64,000 bases of DNA from Gorsachius magnificus (Eukaryota; Chordata; Aves; Pelecaniformes; Ardeidae), in contig CM067086.1 of the NCBI GenBank assembly GCA_034008185.1, positions 620,001 through 684,000 of the forward strand. Direction: 5' to 3'. A model generated the notes under the pieces. The model was not told the origin of the DNA. It saw only the letters and a program-made list of their open reading frames with translations, and did no database searches. Positions 10,428-22,231 of the stretch are shown one piece after another. Within the stretch, counting starts at the first letter, position 1. Each line of letters opens with the position of its first letter. A program made the translations under genes and the position numbers.

Positions 10428-12659
10428 GAGGAGTTGCTCTCCTTCTTGCCTTGCCCCGGGGACCGGCAGCCCTAGAAGGCATCAGCTGCCCCCGCGCGCT
10501 TCGCTCGCTCCCTTACTGTTGTCGGTTTGGGCTTATTTTCTTGAGTTCCTACCTCTTGTGCCTTTTGCTTTCTTTTGGCTTGAGGTCCAAGCCTCCCGCT
10601 GGGGACCAGGCATGTGCCAGCTTCTTTCCCCACCTCTGCGCGTTATTTCCCCTCCGGGGGCACGAAAGGGACCGCGGCGTGGCCAGGGCCTGGGTCAGCC
10701 TTGCCCTGGTGGCCGGGCCCCCCCTTGCTGCCTCAGCCAGGGCTTGCCAGAATTCCCCACCGTCCCCTGCTGCCTCAGGTGGTGCCCAAGTGCCGGGAGC
10801 AGAGCTGAGGCCAGGCGGGCCGTTCCCTCGAACCCACGCCACGCTTACCCTGCCCGCCCCCTCCCATCCAAACCCTCGCCTCGGGCAAAGCGAGTGTTTT
10901 CTCTCTCGTCTTATCTTTGGCGGCCGCAACCTCGCTTAGCGTTGAACCATGGGTAAAACTTCTTCTCAGGTCTAGTCACGAATAAAACTCTTTCTACTCT
11001 TCAAGATCTGACTCTTTTTGCAAGAGCTTATGTTGAAAGGGACTTAACGTGTCCCGGACCATCCGCTGTGGGTTTGGTTTGCTGGCATCTCTCTGGCTCT
11101 GGAACAGCCAGCTCCAAAGGTAAGCTCTCTTTTTCGAGAGCCGGGCATTTTTGCTGCTTTCATTGCTGTGTTTGGGACCCCCCCATGTCATCCCACCCTC
11201 TGTTTTCCACTGACTGACGTTTCCCACCTGCCCAGCGTTATCCCTATGATGAGGGCGCCTCTCTCCGGCCGCTTATTTCTGCAAAATCACCAAACCCAGA
11301 GCAGCCCAGGAAAAAGCCTTCGTTCGGGGTTTTATTGGGATTCCACCGCCCTGCTTCCCATCGCTTTTGTGCAGTTCCGATGGCTCAGAGCTGGAGGCAC
11401 CCGGAGGAGGGAGCAGCCCCGCTCGGCGCGTGTCCCCGTAGGGTCTGTCCTGCCTTCACGCGCTGCTTGGGGGATGTCGTGTATGCGAAGTGACTTCGAC
11501 CGCGGCCGTGCGCCTTTTTGGCTCCCAACTCCTTTATCGCTGCTGGCCGCTGCCCGGGGGGCGAAGCGGCGTCACCTGCAGCTTCCCAGCTCTCCCTCCC
11601 CAAACGCTGCCGAGGTGATGTCCCAGGGAGTGGCCTCAAGCTCCTGTCCTAGCGATAAACTTAATTACTCACGTCAGCCCGGGGATTATTGGTGATGGGT
11701 TGCGCCTCCCTGCCTGGGGCAGCGGGAGGGCTCTGCCCTGCCAGCCCCTTCCCTTGGGCTCCGGTGTCCCGGCCGCAGCTCCGGCTTGTCCTCCCTTAGG
11801 GCTGTGGCCAAGCGGAGACGGCAAGACCAGAGGAACCGGCAGAAACTATTTCTTTCCTCATCTTTTCGTGCTTTTTGGTGCCCAGTGCGTTGGGTGGAGC
11901 CCAGCTGGGTGCCTCCGTGCGGCGGGAACCCTCCGCTGGGGGGGGGGCTCCCACGCGGCCGTGGCGGACCGTAACTCCCTTGCCTTCCACTTCTCTCTGT
12001 CAGCAGACACCAATGCCTCTGGAAGAGCCCTGCTGCCTGTTCCTGTCACCTATCTCACATCACCTGCTGGGGCAGCTCGGAGCAGGGAAGCTCCGAATTA
12101 ACTCCTTGCCCCCAATTGGCTCTTACAGCTTAAGGCTTTTTGCATCTATGGGAGAAATGGTCCTTCCAGGGAGCTCCGAGCCGCTCAGCCTGCCCCTTGC
12201 AGGGCTCAGAGCACTTGCATATGCAATTGGGGGTAGGGGGGAGGGACAGACGGACAGCACAGGGTCCCGTGGCCCCGTGCACAACCAAGAGGTCGCTGCC
12301 CATCCCGGGAATGCTGCCTTCCAAATCCCTGCTCCAAGCTGCCCCAGCATGAAGACTACAAAGAAACTAAAGCACTCCTCACGTGCCATTCTCATGTGAC
12401 TTTTTGTACCTATGTATGAAAGACCCAAACTAATATTGCTGTAAAGAAAGATACAGATTAATATAGCACATTATATAAAGAGAGATGTACATAAACGTTT
12501 CTGTACGTTGTATGGCACCGTGTATAAAATGGCTGTCGAAGCATGGCTGGTGTATGTGGCTGTTCCCAAGGCTGGCCGGGAGCGTGACAGTTGTGGTTTG
12601 CCTGAGGTTGTGGCCTAAAGGATTGTGCGTGAGTTGGGAGAAGCTGTGCCGGGCTCTCG
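10428..12659. other. intergenic, unique sequence
   Basis: No gene is recognised. An AATAAA lies at 10981-10986, followed by a T-rich stretch, but no transcript body can be assigned to it. A G10 run is at 11938-11947. The long open frame through 9535-10956 owes its length to reading a CR1 in antisense. Confidence 0.5.
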
Positions 12660-13303
12660 CAGAATCCCAGAACATCAGGGGTTGGCAGGGCCCTCCAGGG
12701 ATCACCCAGTGCCACCCCCCTGCTCAAGCAGGTTCTCCTAGAGCATGTTACCCAGGACTTCATCCAGGAGGGCTTTGAATATCTCCAGAGAAGGAGACTC
12801 CACAGCCCCCCTGGGCAGCCTGGGCCAGGGCTCGGGCACCCTCACAGTCAAGAAGTTCTTCCTCCCGTTCAACTGGAACCTCTTCTGCTTCAGGTTGTGC
12901 CCGTTGCCCCTGGTCCTGTCACTGAGCACCACTGAGAAGAGTCTGGCTCCATCCTCGTGACCCCCACCCTTGAGATATTTGTAGGTGTTGATGAGGTCCC
13001 CTCTCAGCCTTCTCTTCTCCAGGCTGAACAAGCCCAGCTCCCTCAGCCTTTCCTCCTAGGGGAGATGCTCCAGTCCCCCCATCATCCTTGTTGCCCTCCT
13101 CTGGACTCTCTCCAGGAGTTCCTCATCTTTCTTGAACCGGGGAGCCCAGCACTGGCCCCAGTGCCCCAGGTGGGGTCTCCCCAGGACAGAGCAGAGGGGG
13201 AGGAGAACCTCCCTCGCCCTGCTGGCCACGTTCCTCTTGATGCACCCCAGGGTGCCGTTGGCCTTCTTGGCCACCAGGGCACCCTGCTGGCTCGTGGTGA
13301 GCT
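12660..13303 (-). mobile_element. CR1 LINE, 3' part (about 640 bp)
   Basis: The minus strand encodes [13 protein letters not shown] followed by [18 protein letters not shown] and ESPSLEIF, then reads out through CTTCTTGGCCACCAGGGC of the more 5' CR1 region. The 3' end has GGGCCCTCCAGGGATCACC in place of the GGACCTCGGGAGATC form of most copies, a diagnostic difference shared with 18045-18104 and, in part, with 22232. Confidence 0.94.
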
Positions 13304-15844
13304 CTCATTGCAGAGGGATGAGGGGTACGGTGAGGGTGCATTGCGGCGACGCTCTGGAAGCCTTTGGGGAGCAATTCGCCGCCACCGGGGCTGATAGTCG
13401 CCTCGCTAGCTCTGTGCTGGATGTTGGCCTTTGATGGATTGGGAAAAGTCCTTTGGGGAATGTTCCTGTCCCTGGAGACCGGCTTGGCGCTCCCTCCTAC
13501 GCCCTGCCTTTCTGCGCAGCGCTCGCTAGCTCCGGCTCGGCCCCGTGCAGCCAAGGGCGGAACCGGCCGGAGCCTCGGCTCTAGGAACCCCTCTTCTTCA
13601 GCCGAGGAGAGAGTTAGGGGAGCACCGCGATGCCTTGAGTTCCCAAATTCAACAAACCCTACGGAAGGAATGACCCTTGATTACCAGGGGGCTCTTTGGA
13701 AGGGCGTGAGAGAGCGGCAGGGAGGGAAGAGGAGGGCTGAGCGTAAGGAAGAACCATTTACCCCGTGGAAAACCAGCACGGTGCTGGGATCCTCCTGCAA
13801 AGGAGGCGACTTCAGGTGGGTGAGCGAGAGCTTCCCAGGAGCCCGGCAGCGAGAAATCATGGAAAGGGGAAAGCGGTGGAGGAGGAGGAGAGTGAGGGGA
13901 GCCCGGGGAGCAGCTTTGGGAGAGGAACAGGAGCTCCCTGGCCAGCCATGAGAAATACAGGCAGGAGGAGGAATGCCTGGAAGAAAGTAATCCGATTAAC
14001 GGCTGCATGGAATAGCTTTGGGGTGGCTCCTGAGGAGCCTGAGTGCTAACGGGGCATTAAGAGCTCAGAGGGGGCTGAGCTCCCGGATTCCTCTAGAAAG
14101 TGCTGGGATGTGTGGGTGCCTGCCTGATGCTTTGGGCTTGGTTTGGGGGACAGGGGGGTTCCCTACTGGTAACTGTATTGGTCTCGGAAGGGATCTTGCT
14201 GCTTCTGGAAACGCTTCCTCTCCTGGGGAGAGAAAAACATAAACTGCTGGACGCTGCCCATGTGTAAACACAAACTGATCCACGCTTAGGAGGGGCTGGC
14301 CAAGACGATGGCCAAGAAGGAAAACACACGAGCGTGTATGCAGCGACCCCCGCGGGCGTTGCTTTAAAGCCGGTTTTCCTCCTAAAACCGTGGCCATTGA
14401 ATGTTGCCGGGGCTGTCGGTGCTGCTTCCAGGAAGGCTCCTGGGCTGTTTGGTGAGAAATTCCCAGCTTATTGGGAAATGGGGGTTTCAACCCGTCAGCC
14501 GTAGAGCATCCAGAATGACACCAGATTTCCCAAGGGTTGCTAAGGCGGAGCGATGCCTTCCCAAGCAAGCAGGGAAACGAGGGAGAACCAAGGGAAATAC
14601 GTCAGTGGGTCAAGCTGGGAGCTGTTAACGCCGTGTGATGGAACGCGGCGTCGCACAAACTTGTTCGGAATAAACCCAGTTTCTGCGTGGGAGGGGCCGT
14701 AGCTGGGGTGTCTCTAGCCACGGAGCTGGTGTGTAGGGAAGGGTGCAGCTCAGGCGGCGGGGGCCCCCGTAGGCTGCTTGGAACCACGCGCGCGAGGGTC
14801 CGTGGGCTCCCCGACAGCGTCCGCGTTGCCCGGCCTTTTCAGCCATCTCTGCTGGTGCTGCCGTCCCTCCGGCAACGGAGCTTCCCTGAAAGGTGAGCCC
14901 AGCTCCTCTGGGCTCGTTTGCTCGGGTCAGAGTCCGCCAAGGGGCTCGATCAAACCTCGGTGTCCTCGCCCGGAGCCGCAGGGGCGGATGGGTGAGGCTT
15001 CCCCTGCCACGCTTGGCGTGCCGGGTCCGCGGTGCCCGGTGTCGCTTGGCCGGGCTGCAGCAGAGGGTGCTGTGCCCGTGCCGGTGCTGCCGCCTGCCCT
15101 GGGCGCTTCCCCTTCGTAGGGGTTCCCAGTGCTCGGCTGAGCACCCCGGGGGTGAAATCCCACGCTCGCCCGCCCCGGGCGGGCGGAGGGGTAGTCCTGG
15201 GCCCGCCCCGTCTGCGGGGTTCCGCTCCCAGGGCTTGCTCTGCCACAGGCAAGCGCAGCCCTGGGCGACAAGGATAAAAGATGGGGGGGGGGGGCTGGCG
15301 TCCGGAGGGGTCTCGCTGCTGGGGGTCCTGTGCTGTGAACGGGCACAGGCTCCGGGGGGTGCAGTGGGAGCTCCTTCCCAACCTGCCCCAGAAGTTTGGG
15401 ACCAATCTTTGTTGTTGTTTTGCAAATGCCGCCCCTCTGCCTCTGAATCCTGGCAGCGCTGGTTTGAGCCCCGGTGCTTCCCACCCTGCTGGTCTCCCAT
15501 GATGGAGAGGTCTCCCGGAACAGGCGTCCCTCGCTGTCCGTCCTTCTTATTTTTTTCTCTTTTTAAATCGATGGTGGTGTTTTCTCCGTCTTGGGAACGC
15601 ACCTCCTGCAGTTAATGAATAACCAGCGAGCGATTTCTCGGTGCAGTTCTCTTGCCAAGGGGAGATAACGCAACGAGCCCGCCGTGGTCTGCTTCCACCC
15701 CCAGCAGCGTGGGAGCCACACGGGGCCTCGCAGAAGGACAACGCCGCATCCTCGGCTCTCTTACCCTGGCTGGGGGCTGAGTCCAGCGAAGGTTTGCTGC
15801 CAAAGCGGGCAACCGCTGGGAGAGACTCTGCGCCGACGGATGCA
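13304..15844. other. intergenic, GC- and CpG-rich in part, no gene recognised
   Basis: About 14740-15300 is dense in CpG (for example CACGCGCGCGAGG) and open in several frames on both strands, including a 325-codon antisense frame at 14625-15602. None of the predicted peptides has a family signature I know. It could be an orphan CpG island or an unannotated noncoding promoter. Confidence 0.45.
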
Positions 15845-16287
15845 GCGCTACAGGCTTGGCGAAGAGGGGCTGGGAAGCTGCCTGGTGGAAAAAGATCTGG
15901 GGGTACTGGTTGACAGCCGGCTGGGTATGAGCCAGCAGGGTGCCCAGGTGGCCAAGAGGGCCAGCGGCATCCTGGCTTGTATCAGGAGTGGTGTGGCCAG
16001 CAGGAGCAGGGCAGGGACCGTGCCCCTGTGCTGGGCACTGGGGGGGCCGCCCCTCGAGTGCTGGGGTCAGGGTTGGGCCCCTCCCTCCCCGAAGGACCTG
16101 GGGGGGCTGGAGGTCCAGGGGGCTGCGGAGCTGGGGAGGGGTCTGGAGCCCCAGGCTGGGGGGGGGCCCGGGAAGGGGGGGGGGGCCGGCCAAGTGGCGG
16201 GGTCAGGGGGGGGTGGGGGGGGGTCGAGTCCCCACCCCTGGGGGGATATAAAAGAAGGGTAGATGAGGTGCTTAGGGACGGGGTTTA
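15845..16287 (+). mobile_element. CR1 LINE, interrupted (5' portion)
   Basis: Sense CR1 sequence runs from TACAGGCTTGGCGAAGAGG through ATGAGCCAGCAGGGTGCCCA to GATGAGGTGCTTAGGGACGG, and stops inside the GTTTA that precedes the usual TAGTGGTGGGATGGCAGG. The missing 3' end resumes at 16536, so another element is inserted between them. G-rich slippage has degraded the part at 16155-16225. Confidence 0.88.
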
Positions 16288-16535
16288 TAGAATCATAGAA
16301 TCACTTTGGTTGGAAAAGACCTCTAAGATCATCCAGTCCAACCGTTAACCTCACCCTGCCATCCCACCACTAAACCCTGTCCCTAAGCACCTCATCTCTT
16401 CTTCTTTTAAATCCCTCCAGGGATGGGGACTCCACCACCTCCCCGGGCAGCCCATTCCAGAGCCTGACAACCCTTTCTGTGAAGAAGTCTCTCCTAATGT
16501 CCAACCTAAACCTGCCCTGGCACTGCTATCCCACT
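16288..16535 (-). mobile_element. CR1 LINE nested inside another CR1
   Basis: The reversed CR1 tail ATAGAATCATAGAATCAC is followed by TTGGTTGGAAAAGACC and by ACTAAACCCTGTCCCTAAGC up to about 16523. The flanks carry GTTTA on both sides (16283-16287 and 16536-16540), which may be a 5-bp target duplication. The last dozen bases (TGCTATCCCACT) pair with AGTGGTGGGATGGCAG on the other side of GTTT, forming an inverted repeat at the 5' junction. Confidence 0.82.
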
Positions 16536-16627
16536 GTTTAGTGGTGGGATGGCAGCGCTAGGTTAACGGTTGGACTTGATGATCTTAAAGGGCTTTTCCA
16601 ACCCAGACGATTCTATGATTCCATGAT
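16536..16627 (+). mobile_element. CR1 LINE, interrupted (3' end)
   Basis: TTTAGTGGTGGGATGGCAGC then GGTTGGACTTGATGATC, GGGCTTTTCCAACCCAGACG and ATTCTATGATTCCATG form a typical CR1 3' end on the + strand. It completes the element broken at 16287. Confidence 0.88.
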
Positions 16628-17319
16628 CTCCTTGGGCTGAGCCACTCTGCCTGCCCGAGCCGTCCATGCCAGCCCTCGTGGTGCCTGGCCAGTGTTAGTT
16701 CACCAGACCTGGCCGCTTGCCCGCGGGATGAGTTGTTGGACGAGCGCGTGCTCTCGCATCGGGCGCTGAGGAGCGTGGAGGGCTCTGCGGGGGCTTCGCC
16801 GAGGGCATCCGCCCCAGCCCTGCTGGTCCCTCGTGCCCGCAGTGGCCTCAGCCCCCATCTCCTGGACGGTGTCGCTCTGTGCTGAGTGAGCGCGGTTGTT
16901 TGCCAGCGGAGCCAAACGGTCCCCAGCTGCAGCCGCGTGGGATTTGACACATCTTGCCCCAAAACTCCAGAAAGGGGGGGGGGAGTGTCCCTTTTCTTGG
17001 CTTTTCCCTGCGGTTTGGATACAAACAGAGCTCCTGGGAATGGAGGCTCTTCACCGAGCTTCTTTTTTGCACCCTCCAGTCTGAGGAGGAGGCTCCCAAC
17101 CAGGCCCCAGTTTGCCTAAAAACTGGCAGGAGCTGCCTGAATCCTGAGCGAGGGGCAGCCCGAGCAAGCAGCATTTTGTTTAGGGGGGTGCACAAGCTCC
17201 CTGCTGCAACGCCTGCATCTGCGCAGCCGCCGGGGGGGCTCCCAGAGTTCCCAGGCTTGCTGCGGAGGAGAAGAATGGCAGCAGCGTTCCAGGCGAGGAG
17301 ATGCCGTAGCGCAGAGGTG
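16628..17319. other. intergenic, unique sequence
   Basis: No gene is recognised. A G10 run is at 16974-16983. Confidence 0.5.
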
Positions 17320-18104
17320 ATGAAGGTCAACACGAGCAAGCATCGAGTGCTGCCCCTGGGGAGGTCGAACCCCATGCACCAGTACAGACTGGGAGCTGAC
17401 CTGCTGGGAAGCAGCTCTGCCCAGAGGGACTGGGAGTCCTGGGGGAGACAAGGTGCCATGAGCCAGCAGGGTGCCCTGGTGGCCAAGAAGGCCAATGGCA
17501 CCCTGGGGTGCATTCAGAGGAGCGTGGCCAGCAGGGCGAGGGAGGTTCTCCTCCCCCTCTGCTCTGCCCTGCTGAGACCCCACCTGGAGCACTGGGTCCA
17601 GTGCTGGGCTCACCGGTTCAAGAAAAGATGAGGAACTCCTGGAGAGAGTCCAGAGGAGGGCAACAAGGATGATGGAGGGACTGGAGCATCTCCCCTAGGA
17701 GGAAAGGCTGAGGGAGCTGGGCTTGTTCAGCCTGGAGAAGAGAAGACTGAGAGGGGATCTCATCACCACCTACAAATATCTCAAGGGTGGGGGTCACGAG
17801 GACGGAACCAGACTCTTCCCAGTGGTGTCCAGTGCCAGGACAAGGGGCAATGGGCACAAAGTGAAGCTGAAGAGGTTCCAGGTGAACGGGAGGAAGAACT
17901 TCTTGACTGTGAGGGTGCCCGAGCCCTGGCCCAGGCTGCCCAGGGGGGCTGTGGAGTCTCCTTCTCTGGAGATCTTCAACCCCCGCCTGGCCGCTGTCCT
18001 GTGCCCCCTGCTCTGGGTGAGCCTGCTTGAGCAGGGGGGTGGCACTGGGTGAGCTCCGGAGGGCCCTGCCAGCCCCTGATGTTCTGGGATTCTGGGATTC
18101 TGTG
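17320..18104 (+). mobile_element. CR1 LINE, 3' part (about 785 bp), sense strand
   Basis: This is the only sense-strand copy of the [13 protein letters not shown] subtype in the intergenic block. It starts in ORF2 (VNTSKHRVLPLG, a changed form of the usual KCKVLHLG), continues through [17 protein letters not shown] to 17631, shifts frame at the poly-A of CAAGAAAAGATGAGG near 17624, and resumes at 17723 with the C-terminal peptide. It ends with TTCTGGGATTCTGGGATTCT. The frameshift makes it non-functional. Confidence 0.93.
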
Positions 18105-19595
18105 GTTTCGTGCAGCCTGGAGAGAGAGACCCCTGGAGAGGAGCTGAAGCGTGTGGGGAGGCTGGGGGAGGAATTAAACGTACCGTGGTTTCACAGGGTT
18201 GCGTGCTCAGGCTGCCGTGGGGAAGGACGCTGGCTGCATAAGGCCAAAGGAGGACAGAGGGTAAGGAGAAAGGGTCTCCGAGGTGGGAATATTCAGGTTA
18301 AGTAAAAAACCAGGGAAAAAAATCAACCGGCTGGGCTTGCGGTCCAAGACCTGGTCCTTCAGCTGGGCTGTATCGAGGCTTGGTGAGTCCAGTTACATCG
18401 GCACCGTTCAAGGGAGAATGAGTTGGGAACGTCGGGGAGTATGGAGAGCTGCCGGCATCCTCCAGTCCTCCGCCCGGCCTGAGCGGGGAGGGCTCTCCTC
18501 CGCCGGGAAGCGCTGGGGGGGTTGGCGAGGAGAAAACCAACCCCTCTGCCCGGTGGCGGGTGCCCTCCCGAGGCGGGGGGTTTGGGGGGGGGGGGGGGGC
18601 CCCCACGCTCAGGCTGTTTGGCGAGGCCGGCTGTTCCCGGCCCCAGGTGGAGCAATCTGGGACGCACCCCAATGGCAGCAGCAGTGATGTTGAAGCTACC
18701 AAGGCCACTGCTCCCAGAGCTAACGATGCCCTCGTTTGTACTGCGCCGATCTCGCCTCTTGCCGGTCTCTTTGCGTTTCCCTCTGCTTTCCGGTGTCCTC
18801 CGACAAAGCCCAATGACAAGAACAGGAGGGAGGCGCCGAGTTCCACGCAGGGCAGTTTGGTGGAGCGTAGCGACAAGAAACAGAGCGGCATGAAGGCTCC
18901 CAGCCCTCGTGTCCCCAGCCCAGCAGAGGCGTCCCGATCGTCCCACCGTCTGTCTGCTTGAGCCACGCGCGCCGCAGCCGCCTCCTGCCTGAGGCCACCG
19001 GGTGAGGTAAGAACGGGATGGAACAACCAGCATCTGAACGCCGTTCCGTAGCCTCTCGCCAGCTAGCTCATTCCCTGGGCCACGCATCCACTGGTCGATC
19101 CCAGTGAGATTTCCAAATGGATTTCCTCCATCCCAGCAGCCGCCTTCTCCACCTGTCAGTATGTGATGCGTTGCCTGAAGGGATTTCAGTCTCAGATGTT
19201 GGCCAAAAGTGTTAGCGATCCTTATTTTCCCCGCATGGGTTAAATTTAGCGGTGAACCAGGCTGCCCTGCGTTAAAAGGTGGCACGGAGATCCGTTCTCC
19301 GCCAAATCCAATGGGACCCGAACCAGGCTCCGTCAGAAATTCATTTCAGAACAAGGAAACACGATTGAGGTGAGAGTCCTTGCTGTGTGGCATGGGGCTG
19401 GCCCAGACCATGGTGAATGCCTGGCGCAGTCCCAGTGGCGTGACCTGGTCAGCCTGCGACGAGATGGGGACCGGGACTTGGCTCCACGTGGCACAGACCC
19501 CGACGAGGTCTCACCGAGGGGCTTTACCAGGGTGCTCGACCTTGGGCTGCGCTCATTAGGAAGTATTTAGCTCCTCGCTGCGGGATGACATGGGG
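18105..19595. other. intergenic, no gene recognised
   Basis: A G16 run lies at 18584-18599 beside a GC-rich stretch. Antisense frames of 242 and 308 codons (18298-19285) overlap in different frames and have no recognisable domain. Confidence 0.45.
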
Positions 19596-19675
19596 ACATG
19601 GGTTAGGGGTGGGATGGCAGGGTTAGGGTAATGGTTGGCCTTGATGACCTTAAAGGGCTTTTCCAACCTGAACGC
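19596..19675 (+). mobile_element. CR1 3' end fragment
   Basis: GGGGTGGGATGGCAGGGTTA, TTGGCCTTGATGACC and GGGCTTTTCCAACCTGAACG are the CR1 3' terminus in sense orientation, followed directly by an expanded tail array. Confidence 0.85.
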
Positions 19676-19935
19676 TCTATGATTCCATGGTTCTATGATT
19701 CCATGGTTTTACGGTTCCGTGGTTCTATGGGTCCATGGTTCTGTGGTTCTATGGGTCCATGTTTCCATGGTTCTATGATTCCATGGTTCTATGATTCCAC
19801 GGTTCCACGGTTCTATGGTTCCACGGGTTTTATGGGTCGATGGTTCCATGGTTCTATGATTCCATGGTTCCACGGTTCTATGGCTCCACAGTTTTATGGG
19901 TCCATGGTTCCATGGTTCTTGTTCCAGGTTCCATG
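19671..19935 (+). repeat. expanded CR1 tail array (ATGGTTCT / ATGATTCC)n
   Basis: About 265 bases of 8-bp units alternate ATGATTCC, ATGGTTCT, ACGGTTCC and ATGGGTCC. The units derive from the normal CR1 tail octamer (ATTCTATG) by drift and amplification. Short open frames give repeated GSMVPWF-like peptides that are by-products of the array. Confidence 0.9.
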
Positions 19936-20794
19936 ACGCTGGTGTTCTGCTGGTGCTTTAGTCTTGTTTCCAGGTTTGGTTTTTCAAAGCCGCATGGGGC
20001 AGTTAAGTGTTCAGCTCCTACTTAAAACTGCTGATTGAGCCCAAACTCCCACCGGTGCCTTTGGAAACTTCATTCTTACGTACACGTGAAGGGAGCGAGC
20101 GCTTCAGGAGGGGTGGTAAAGTGGGAGAGCACTTTATAGAACAGCAGTTGGGCTTTACCGAAGAAGAAAGTAGGTGCTCTCTCTGGTGCTGGAGGAAGGA
20201 GGGGATGCCTGGACCCTTCAGAGCATTGAATTCATTCTTCCCGCTCCGATAAATCAAGAAATATTGCACTTGGACTCCTGCAATGTTCTTCTAGATTTAA
20301 AATCTGTAACTGGCTGTGCGGGTTTCTTTTGTTGGAATGGAAGTTGAAGCTGTTGGCAAGGGACAGCCCACACTAGATCCCTACGGCAGGGGTGGAGGGC
20401 TCGAGCGCTGCTGGTGTGGCTGATGGCGCCTCGGAGCAGCCGCGCGCCCATGGGGTGCATCCTGCACGCTGTACGCGTCGGAAGCCTTCGCCTGCAGGGC
20501 CTTTCCGAAATGCTGGCACTCGCCTTGCAGCCCTAGAAATTCAGCTCCGGGCTTTACCACTCCTGTGATGACCCAACGAGCTCTTCCCATGCTTGCGTGA
20601 GGATCTTTCCAGCGTGCCTCGAAGGCAGCAGCGGGAGGGTAAGACGTGCGGCTCCCCCAGCTCTGCCTGGCAGCACGCGCCGCTGAATTAAGAATCATAA
20701 AGCAAACCCAGAGAGCCCCAGCCCCGAGCTTCGTCCTGATGCTGCCATGCTGGGAGACCCCCCAGGAAGCAGTCATGGAAGGATTCATTCCCAA
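19936..20794. other. intergenic, unique sequence
   Basis: No gene or repeat recognised. Confidence 0.5.
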
Positions 20795-21374
20795 ATCACA
20801 GAATCCCAGAATGGCAAGTGTTGGAAGGGACCTCGGGAGATCACCCAGTCCAGCCCCCCTGCTCAAGCAGGTTCTCCTAGAGCATGTTACACAGGACTTC
20901 ATCCAGGCGGGGGCTGAATATCTCCAGAGAAGGAGACTCCACAGCCCCCCTGGGCAGCCTGGGCCAGGGCTCGGGCACCCTCACAGTCAACAAGTTCTTC
21001 CTCACGTTCACCTGGAACCTCTTATGTTTCAGTTTGTACCCATTGCCCCTTGTCCTGGCACTGGACACCACTGAGAAGAGTCTGGCTCCATCCTCGTGAC
21101 CCCCACCCCTGAGATATTTGTCCGTGTTGATGAGGTCCCCTCTCAGCCTTCTCTTCTCCAGGCTGAACAAGCCCAGCTCCCTCAGCCTTTCCTCCTAGGG
21201 GAGATGCTCCAGTCCCCCCATCATCCTTGTTGCCCTCCTCTGGACTCTCTCCAGGAGTTCCTCATCTTTCTTGAACTGGGGAGCCCAGAACTGGGCCCAG
21301 TGCTCCAGGTGGGATCTCCCCAGGGCAGAGCAGAGGGGGAGGAGAACCTCCCTTGCCCTGCTGGCCACACTCCT
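20795..21374 (-). mobile_element. CR1 LINE, 3' part (about 580 bp)
   Basis: ATCACAGAATCCCAGAATGG starts the reversed 3' end. The ORF2 C-terminus is encoded on the minus strand at 20877-21170 and the element is truncated after CTGGCCACACTCCTC. It is the same subtype as 895 and 7920. Confidence 0.94.
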
Positions 21375-22231
21375 CAAATGTAGTCCCCGTTTCAGGCTCT
21401 CTGTCGTTAGGCGCCAGCAGGCCTTACGGTCTGCAAATGTCGCGCTCGATTCCGTTGGGTGGAAGTCGGCCGGAACTGCAGGAGCCACTGCGGATGCTGG
21501 AGGTGATTTGGAAGAGGCCTGCACTTGAATCCAAGGCCGCCCTTGGAAAGCAGAGCCCGGAGCTCTGCCGGCTCTCGCCGCACAAGAGGTGCTCGCCGAC
21601 CTCCTTGCAGAGGGACAGGAGTGTCGCTGCCAGACCGGCCGCCCCGCTCCGGCTGGAGAGGCTCCGCTCCATTCCTCAGCCCAGCTGCACCATGACCATG
21701 GTAGCGATGGTTTCTTGTCGCTCCTGCTGCTCGGCAGCACAGGGGACCTGCCTTTCCGGTGGCCTTGGTCAGTAGGGAAGAGGGGTGTCCCGCCTGACCG
21801 CGGGGTGCCGGGAGGTGGTGAGCAGGAGGGGGAAGCCTGTAGAGGGATGCCCGTGGGAGAGCACGGACTTGCACAAGCTCGGCGTTGCGTGAGAGGCTCC
21901 CGTGCTGGCTCCCCTCGTTGACTGCATTCCCGGGGAGTTACTCATCCAAGCCGTGGTCTTCACATGAAGGGTTTTGATCCCGCTGTGGTGGTGCTGGGTT
22001 CACTGGCGGGCTCAAAGCAGCATTGTCGCACCAGATAAGAAGAGCAGCTCTTCCCGAGGGAAGGCAGGTGGGGTCAAGGAGAGAAGTTCCTCTGTCCTCC
22101 TGCGCAGCCAAAAAACCATGGGAAATACGAGTTCTGCACCGTCCCCGAGGCCAAGCTGACTCAAGCCCTGAGCACACAGAAACTCTGCAGAGCACAGATG
22201 AGGCTGAGCGGACCCTCGCCAAATAAAGTCC
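21375..22231. other. intergenic, unique sequence
   Basis: No gene recognised; overlapping frames on both strands lack any family signal. Confidence 0.5.

Noticed and set aside
9535..10956. 473-codon + strand open frame
   Set aside because: A large part is a CR1 read in antisense (9980-10427). The rest has no family signature or splice evidence.
10981..10986. AATAAA as a possible end of an intergenic gene
   Set aside because: No coding exon or transcript structure can be linked to it upstream. The hexamer is common by chance.
14625..15602. 325-codon antisense open frame
   Set aside because: GC-rich composition opens several frames on both strands at the same place. The peptide is biased toward Arg, Pro and Gly with no recognisable domain.
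16954..18052. Open frames with reverse-transcriptase-like peptides
   Set aside because: These are CR1 ORF2 remnants with a frameshift near 17624, recorded as a mobile element and not as a gene.
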